A DNA stretch of 64,000 nucleotides from Rhizobium ruizarguesonis (GTDB lineage Bacteria > Pseudomonadota > Alphaproteobacteria > Rhizobiales > Rhizobiaceae). Both the position numbers and the translations under genes were made by a program. Every line of letters begins with the position of its first letter. The stretch's first letter is position 1. Location: NCBI RefSeq assembly GCF_012349115.1, contig NZ_PQIG01000070.1, forward strand, positions 42,673 to 106,672, read 5' to 3'. The notes beneath the pieces were generated by a model. The model saw only the letters and a program-made list of their open reading frames with translations. It searched no databases and had not been told where the DNA came from. This document shows positions 59,820 through 64,000 of this stretch, piece by piece.

Positions 59820-61847
59820 TTACAGGAGAAAATCGCCTGCCCCCAGGTGGACGAGGCCCTTCAGCTGAACCTCGAAGTCATGAATGCCGTCGCCGTTCAT
59901 GTCGGCCTGGATAACGGTAACATCGCTCGCGGATCCGGCGTGGTCGTCATAGTGCCAAGCGAGCGCGCCAGCCTTGTGATCGAACAAGGCATTCTCCTGT
60001 GCCTGGAAATGGAAGGTACCATTGCCCGCCGCAGAGCCATTCGCATCGATCGCCGAGATGTCGATCTTATCGACGCCGTGCTGGAAGTCGGTGATGACGT
60101 CGCGGTTCAAGCCGGACCCGGTTTCCGTCGGTGCCTTCAAGATAAACGTATCCTCACCGATGCCACCGGTCATAATGTCCTTTCCGACACCACCAATGAG
60201 GACATCATTGCCGGCGCCGCCGTCCAGCTTGTCCGCGCCAGCCCCGCCAGTGAGAACGTTGCCGCCGCCGTTGCCGCCGGTCAGTACGTCGTTGTAGCTT
60301 GACCCGGTCAAGTTTTCGATGCCGGCGATCTTGTCACCGGTCGCCTGGTCGCCCGATGCGGCCTTAGTCGCCAAGTTGACGTTGACCGCGTCGGAGCCCT
60401 CATAGCTGGCCGTGTCATTGCCAGTACCGCCGTCGAGCACGTCCGCGCCGGCCCCGCCCTTCAACACGTCACTACCGCCGAGACCCTTGAAGGTTTCGTT
60501 GCCGCCGTTGGACTGGCCGGTGTGCGGTAGGATGTCGTTACCGTTGGTGCCGATGATTTCCTTCGTCGGCGCAGTTGGCGTTCCCGGTTGCGTCGGCGTG
60601 GTTGGCGTCGTCGGCGTGGTTGGCGTCGTCGGCGTCGTCGGCGTTCCCGGTGCCGCGCTGGAGCCCGATTCGTAGGCACCCATATCGACAGTTCCAACGA
60701 CGCGAGCGTGGTCGTCCAGATCGACCGAGCTGACGCCGTACTTGGCGGTTCCGCCGTCGATCGCTGCCGAGCCCGAGGCGAGGTGGAAGTTGTCGCTCGC
60801 TGCCCCCACGAAATGCGGGTCGATGCCGAGCTTGTTGCCGTTCGCCGTGCTCGGCATAGCGTTGCCGCCGTCGGTCCTGACCGAGGCCTGGCCGGCCGTG
60901 CCGTTGTAGGTGTTGTTGTTGGCCCAGACGACGTTGGCGTTGGTATAGCCGCCGTACGACGTGTTATCGACCGCGGTGTTGTTCTTGTTCACCGATGGGT
61001 CGGCTACGGCGACGTTGTTGACCCAGGTGTTGTTGCTCGACTGCGCGTTGCTGAGTTCGCCGCGCCAAGTGCCGTCGTTCAGCGGGTCCTGATTGTTGTG
61101 GTATGCTGTGTTGTTCTGCACCGTGATGGAGTCGCTCCAGGCAACCTGGATGCCTTTGCCGCCGTTCTCGTAGACTAGGTTGTTGTCGACAAGGGTCTTA
61201 AACGTATAGTTCGGATGACCATCCGTCTGTGTGCTCTGGAAATCGTCAATGATGATGCCGTTGCCATCGGTGTGCGCACCCGTCTTCGTGACGTTGTCGT
61301 GCGAGATGTTGTTTTGTACGATATTCCGGTAGCCGGTCGTCGAGGTATCGCCGGTGATGTTCCGGTTCTCGTAGATCGAGATGCCCGAGAACCAGCCTGA
61401 CGACGCGTTATTGTAGGTCTCGTTCCCTACGATCTTGACGAAGTCAGAATAGTTGAACTGAATGCCCGACTCCCCGCTGTCGTGGACCTTGTTGTTGAGA
61501 ATTGAGACGTGATGGACGTTGTTCGCTTCGATGCCGTCACCGTTGCCGCCCTTAATGTCGAAGCCGTCGATTGTCACGTAGTTGGCGTTGACACTGATCC
61601 CGGTGTACGAGCCCGCGGGCGGCCGGATCAGCGCTGCGCCGGGCACTTCCGAGCGTAGCGTGATGTCGCCTGCCGCCGAGCCGTCCTTGTCGATGTTGAT
61701 GCTCTCGTTGTACGTCCCTGGCTTCACCACGACCTCGTCGCCGGGCCTAAGGTTCGCCGCCATTGCCTCGCTGATCGTGTGAAAAGGAGACGAGGCACTG
61801 CCGTTACCGCCGCCGCTGCTGGTCGTCGCTACGTAGTATGTCGTCAT
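59820..61847 (-). CDS. RTX protein with right-handed beta-helix (secreted)
   Basis: 675 aa from ATG 61847 (GAGGAAC upstream). The N-terminal 400 residues are a parallel beta-helix with repeated N/G-rich turns (VTIDGFDIKGGNGDGIEANNVHHVSILNNKVHDSG, SITVQNNTAYHNN). A Pro/Thr linker of seven near-identical PTT units follows. Residues 440-560 hold hemolysin-type calcium repeats (GGSDVLKGGAGADVLDGGTGND, GGAGADKLDGGAGNDVLIGG). No Sec signal, so type I secretion by a PrsDE-like exporter is likely. Probably a polysaccharide lyase or adhesin of the exopolysaccharide; catalysis not visible. Confidence 0.85.
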   Translation of the reverse strand: MTTYYVATTSSGGGNGSASSPFHTISEAMAANLRPGDEVVVKPGTYNESINIDKDGSAAGDITLRSEVPGAALIRPPAGSYTGISVNANYVTIDGFDIKGGNGDGIEANNVHHVSILNNKVHDSGESGIQFNYSDFVKIVGNETYNNASSGWFSGISIYENRNITGDTSTTGYRNIVQNNISHDNVTKTGAHTDGNGIIIDDFQSTQTDGHPNYTFKTLVDNNLVYENGGKGIQVAWSDSITVQNNTAYHNNQDPLNDGTWRGELSNAQSSNNTWVNNVAVADPSVNKNNTAVDNTSYGGYTNANVVWANNNTYNGTAGQASVRTDGGNAMPSTANGNKLGIDPHFVGAASDNFHLASGSAAIDGGTAKYGVSSVDLDDHARVVGTVDMGAYESGSSAAPGTPTTPTTPTTPTTPTTPTQPGTPTAPTKEIIGTNGNDILPHTGQSNGGNETFKGLGGSDVLKGGAGADVLDGGTGNDTASYEGSDAVNVNLATKAASGDQATGDKIAGIENLTGSSYNDVLTGGNGGGNVLTGGAGADKLDGGAGNDVLIGGVGKDIMTGGIGEDTFILKAPTETGSGLNRDVITDFQHGVDKIDISAIDANGSAAGNGTFHFQAQENALFDHKAGALAWHYDDHAGSASDVTVIQADMNGDGIHDFEVQLKGLVHLGAGDFLL

Positions 61848-62543
61848 GGTCTTGTTCCTCAACCTTAGCGTTGTCTTTGCCGGTACTATTTTTGGTTAAT
61901 CAGGCGTTACGGCGAGGGGTTATAGGGCGACATCCTGGAGGGCGCAACAGTAGAGCGACAGTAAGTGCTTGAGAAACATAGCCATATTGCTGCCACATTA
62001 TCCAAATCGATCCGAAGTTACGTTTTGAAATATTTAGTGAATTTCGAGTCGCCCGAATTGAGGCAGTATAAAGGTCTCGCATGCCGCGAATTATTCTTTC
62101 TGCAACTGCAGCGATATGCGTCCCTTGAAAACATTAGAAAAACCTGATGGGCGTGACGGGATTCCTCCCGCCAAGGGCGGAATCGACATTTTTTCTGAAT
62201 TTAGCGATTTTGGGCAGCGTCGACTTACCGATTGGTACTGATCGAGATGGTAAAGGGAGCAAAGCGCGACTCAAAATACGTGCAGTCCCGACTGTCGACG
62301 AGGATAGGATCTTCGTCCTGCCAAGCGTCCATACCCGTCTTCCTTGGCCTCCGGTGGGAAAAGCCGCGGCTCTGTATATCCACGCCTGCGTACTTCGGGA
62401 AAACCTTCGACGAGAGCTGGAATGCCGAAGAGGTCAGCCCTCACCTCGTCCCCGCTCAGCGCTTATTTTTTTGAGAAGCAGGAAATCGCGGCCGACAAGC
62501 GATCCAACGCGCTCATTGCTTCTCGTCGGAAACAGCGGTGATC
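61848..62543. other. Intergenic stretch, no supported gene
   Basis: About 700 bp. Several overlapping frames exist but none has gene-like sequence or a ribosome site. It should contain the promoter of the RTX gene at its left edge. Confidence 0.5.
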
Positions 62544-62807
62544 TCAGTGAACGACCGAGAGGTAGCGGATGCCGGCTTCATCAGCCGCTCTCATCAGCGC
62601 TTCCCGCGCGGCGTTTGGGGGTGTGGTGCCGCGGATGGCGTCGAGGCATGTCCTCACCGCCACGACATACTCCTCGCCATCATCCCCAGGCCATTCGGAA
62701 ATGAGCATGGTGGCTGCGTCGCCGAGTGTTCTGACGACGCTGTATTTATCTTGGCCGCTCATGAGCATCCTCAGTGCGGGAAACTGATGCGATGTGTACC
62801 GATTCAT
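62544..62807 (-). CDS. DUF982 protein
   Basis: 87 aa from ATG 62807 (AAGGACC upstream). DUF982 signature: VVRTLGDAATMLISEWPGDDGEEYVVAVRTCLDAIRGTTPPNAAREALMRAADEAGI. This rhizobial family is often plasmid- or symbiosis-region encoded and has no known function. Confidence 0.85.
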   Translation of the reverse strand: MNRYTSHQFPALRMLMSGQDKYSVVRTLGDAATMLISEWPGDDGEEYVVAVRTCLDAIRGTTPPNAAREALMRAADEAGIRYLSVVH

Positions 62808-62957
62808 GACATTTGGTCCTTGCATCATCAACATATTAGTAACCTTGCAAGAAGCGTTCCAACCGGAACTGCTGCATGATCATCCGCGGATGGTTCCGCA
62901 AAAACAGTCGGCAACTGAACGGGAAGATCGATGCAGTCGCAGAGCAGTCAAGCCGAT

Positions 62958-63305
62958 CTACGTCAAAGCGCGGCCGAGCAGATCCGAATTGGTCTTCGGA
63001 TGCTTGTCGGATGGATGATAGGATCCAATGAGGGCTGCCGTTACCATGATCGACACCGAAAGGAATGATGCGACGATGCTCAACACGGGAACCGGAGACA
63101 TGCGACCCGCCCAGAAGAAGACAAAGCCAGCCGCGAACGCAAAGAACCAAAAGACCAGGACTTCGCCCATTATCCTCGCGAATATCTCCAATGCACCGGA
63201 GGACACCGAAACCACTGTGTCCAATCCTCCAAGCCACAACACGAAGTTCAGCACCATATCCGCGATGAAGGCCAATACCATCGATCCTATCAAAAACCGT
63301 GACAT
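62958..63305 (-). CDS. Small membrane protein, unknown
   Basis: 115 aa, GGAG before ATG 63305. Three hydrophobic helices (FLIGSMVLAFIADMVLNFVLWLGGL, LVFWFFAFAAGFVFFWAG, VLSIVASFLSVSIMVTAALIGSY) and a short polar C terminus. Not recognised. Confidence 0.7.
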   Translation of the reverse strand: MSRFLIGSMVLAFIADMVLNFVLWLGGLDTVVSVSSGALEIFARIMGEVLVFWFFAFAAGFVFFWAGRMSPVPVLSIVASFLSVSIMVTAALIGSYHPSDKHPKTNSDLLGRALT

Positions 63306-63758
63306 CTCGTTTCTCCGTTGAAATCTTAAGTTGTTGTTTTGTCAGGCGCAGCTTTCGATCAGATTATCTGGATTGTTAAAATGCTCAGGGCCTTGCCCTC
63401 TTGTCCGATTGGGCAGCAATTCGAGGCAATGCCTACACAACCAAGTGGCCGGGAACTTGTTTTAAACACATTGCCGTCTTATTGATTCTTCTATCGAAAT
63501 TGCTTGTCGAGCTTGGTTTGCGCCCTTGGCGTCCCAGCTGATCTTTCCTTTCAAAATCGATTTCTGCGCCGTCCGGCAGCCCCCGGAGGGTGATTGTCAT
63601 GCCGGTTGAGGGGGATCGTCATGAACGCGGGCAATTCTTTGATCGACGCAAGCCTCCGCCAAACACCCATCGTCGCTGCCTGATATGCCTTCGGTCTTTG
63701 ACCGCGGATGTCAGCGGCGGCATTCAGGCTGGGTTTTCCAGCCATTGAGGAGAATTTC
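63306..63758. other. Intergenic stretch, no supported gene
   Basis: About 450 bp with no convincing coding frame. The right end supplies GAGGAG for the next gene. Confidence 0.5.
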
Positions 63759-63938
63759 ATGAGCAAGACCAATGCAGAAGCACTGTTGCGCAAAATGCAG
63801 CGCCAGGTCGCCAATACCAGTGGCGGTGGCCATCTCGGCGGCACCAACTTCGGTCAGGGCAATGACGCCAAGACCTCGTCCGGAAGCGGCAATCGCCCGG
63901 CAGGCAAGGGCAGGCCGCCAAGTGGCGGCAAGCGCTGA
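63759..63938 (+). CDS. Small Gly/Ser-rich protein, unknown
   Basis: 59 aa, GAGGAG before ATG 63759. N-terminal helix (SKTNAEALLRKMQRQVAN), then a disordered Gly/Ser/Lys-rich tail ending GKGRPPSGGKR. Not recognised. Confidence 0.6.
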   Translation: MSKTNAEALLRKMQRQVANTSGGGHLGGTNFGQGNDAKTSSGSGNRPAGKGRPPSGGKR

Positions 63939-64000
63939 CGACAGCGCCGCGCGTCTTTTAAGACGCGCAAAGGACGCTGTAGCACTTTGAATGGCTGCAT

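Noticed and set aside
60591..60650. Short tandem GGCGT-type repeats resembling a small array
   Set aside because: They encode the Pro/Thr linker of the RTX protein. No CRISPR array or cas gene is seen anywhere in the window.
62147..62704. Plus-strand frame right of the RTX gene
   Set aside because: Pro/Arg-rich without a family, and it runs into the DUF982 gene on the other strand.

Overview
The window reads as the chromosome of an alphaproteobacterium of the Rhizobium etli / R. leguminosarum type. The evidence is the PhaC-type PHB synthase, the hom-recJ neighbourhood, an NDUFS4-like complex I accessory protein, DUF982 and DUF1515 proteins, a double cold-shock-domain protein and an RTX beta-helix exoprotein. 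Taxonomy comes from gene content and protein style only.

Layout. 1-16.3 kb is core chromosome: DsbA-like thiol oxidoreductase, two PLP aminotransferases, a DUF2778 envelope protein, phaC, hom, recJ, three tRNA-Glu genes (one pair inside a 114-bp duplication), a YcbK-like M15 lipoprotein, gloA, a cold-shock protein, a DUF192 protein, tRNA-Pro, the NDUFS4-like protein and tRNA-Arg(TCT). 16.33-54.48 kb is a complete-looking prophage of about 38 kb, inserted into the 3' half of tRNA-Arg and bounded by a perfect 54-bp direct repeat. 54.48-58.85 kb looks like the eroded remnant of a second, related element at the same tRNA site, ending in a third partial copy of the attachment core. 58.85-64 kb is chromosome again: a P-loop kinase-like protein, the RTX beta-helix protein, a DUF982 protein and small membrane or hypothetical proteins.

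Prophage logic. The left end holds a divergent regulatory region: an XRE regulator flanked by two ACCAA-N6-TTGGT sites, and a ribbon-helix-helix protein with an SSB-like DDDIPF tail facing an AlpA-like protein across a GGTTCTT-N7-AAGAACC operator. A rightward early operon follows with winged-helix protein, prim-pol primase and NusG-like antiterminator. The late region runs terminase, portal, scaffold, capsid, connector and nozzle, GNAT, S74-chaperone protein, a lysozyme-bearing internal protein, ejection protein and tail fibre. Next comes a lysis cassette (holin, SAR endolysin, overlapping spanins) and an SGNH hydrolase. This is a podovirus-type architecture. The right end carries accessory cargo (membrane proteins, ATP-dependent DNA ligase, HicA-like and RHH small proteins) and the tyrosine integrase.

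The least-described material is the RHH protein with the SSB tail, the three-copy RHH family with a conserved palindrome in front of two copies, the pair of membrane-protein cargo genes, and the same-order paralogy (nuclease - ligase - RHH) between the prophage right end and the neighbouring remnant.
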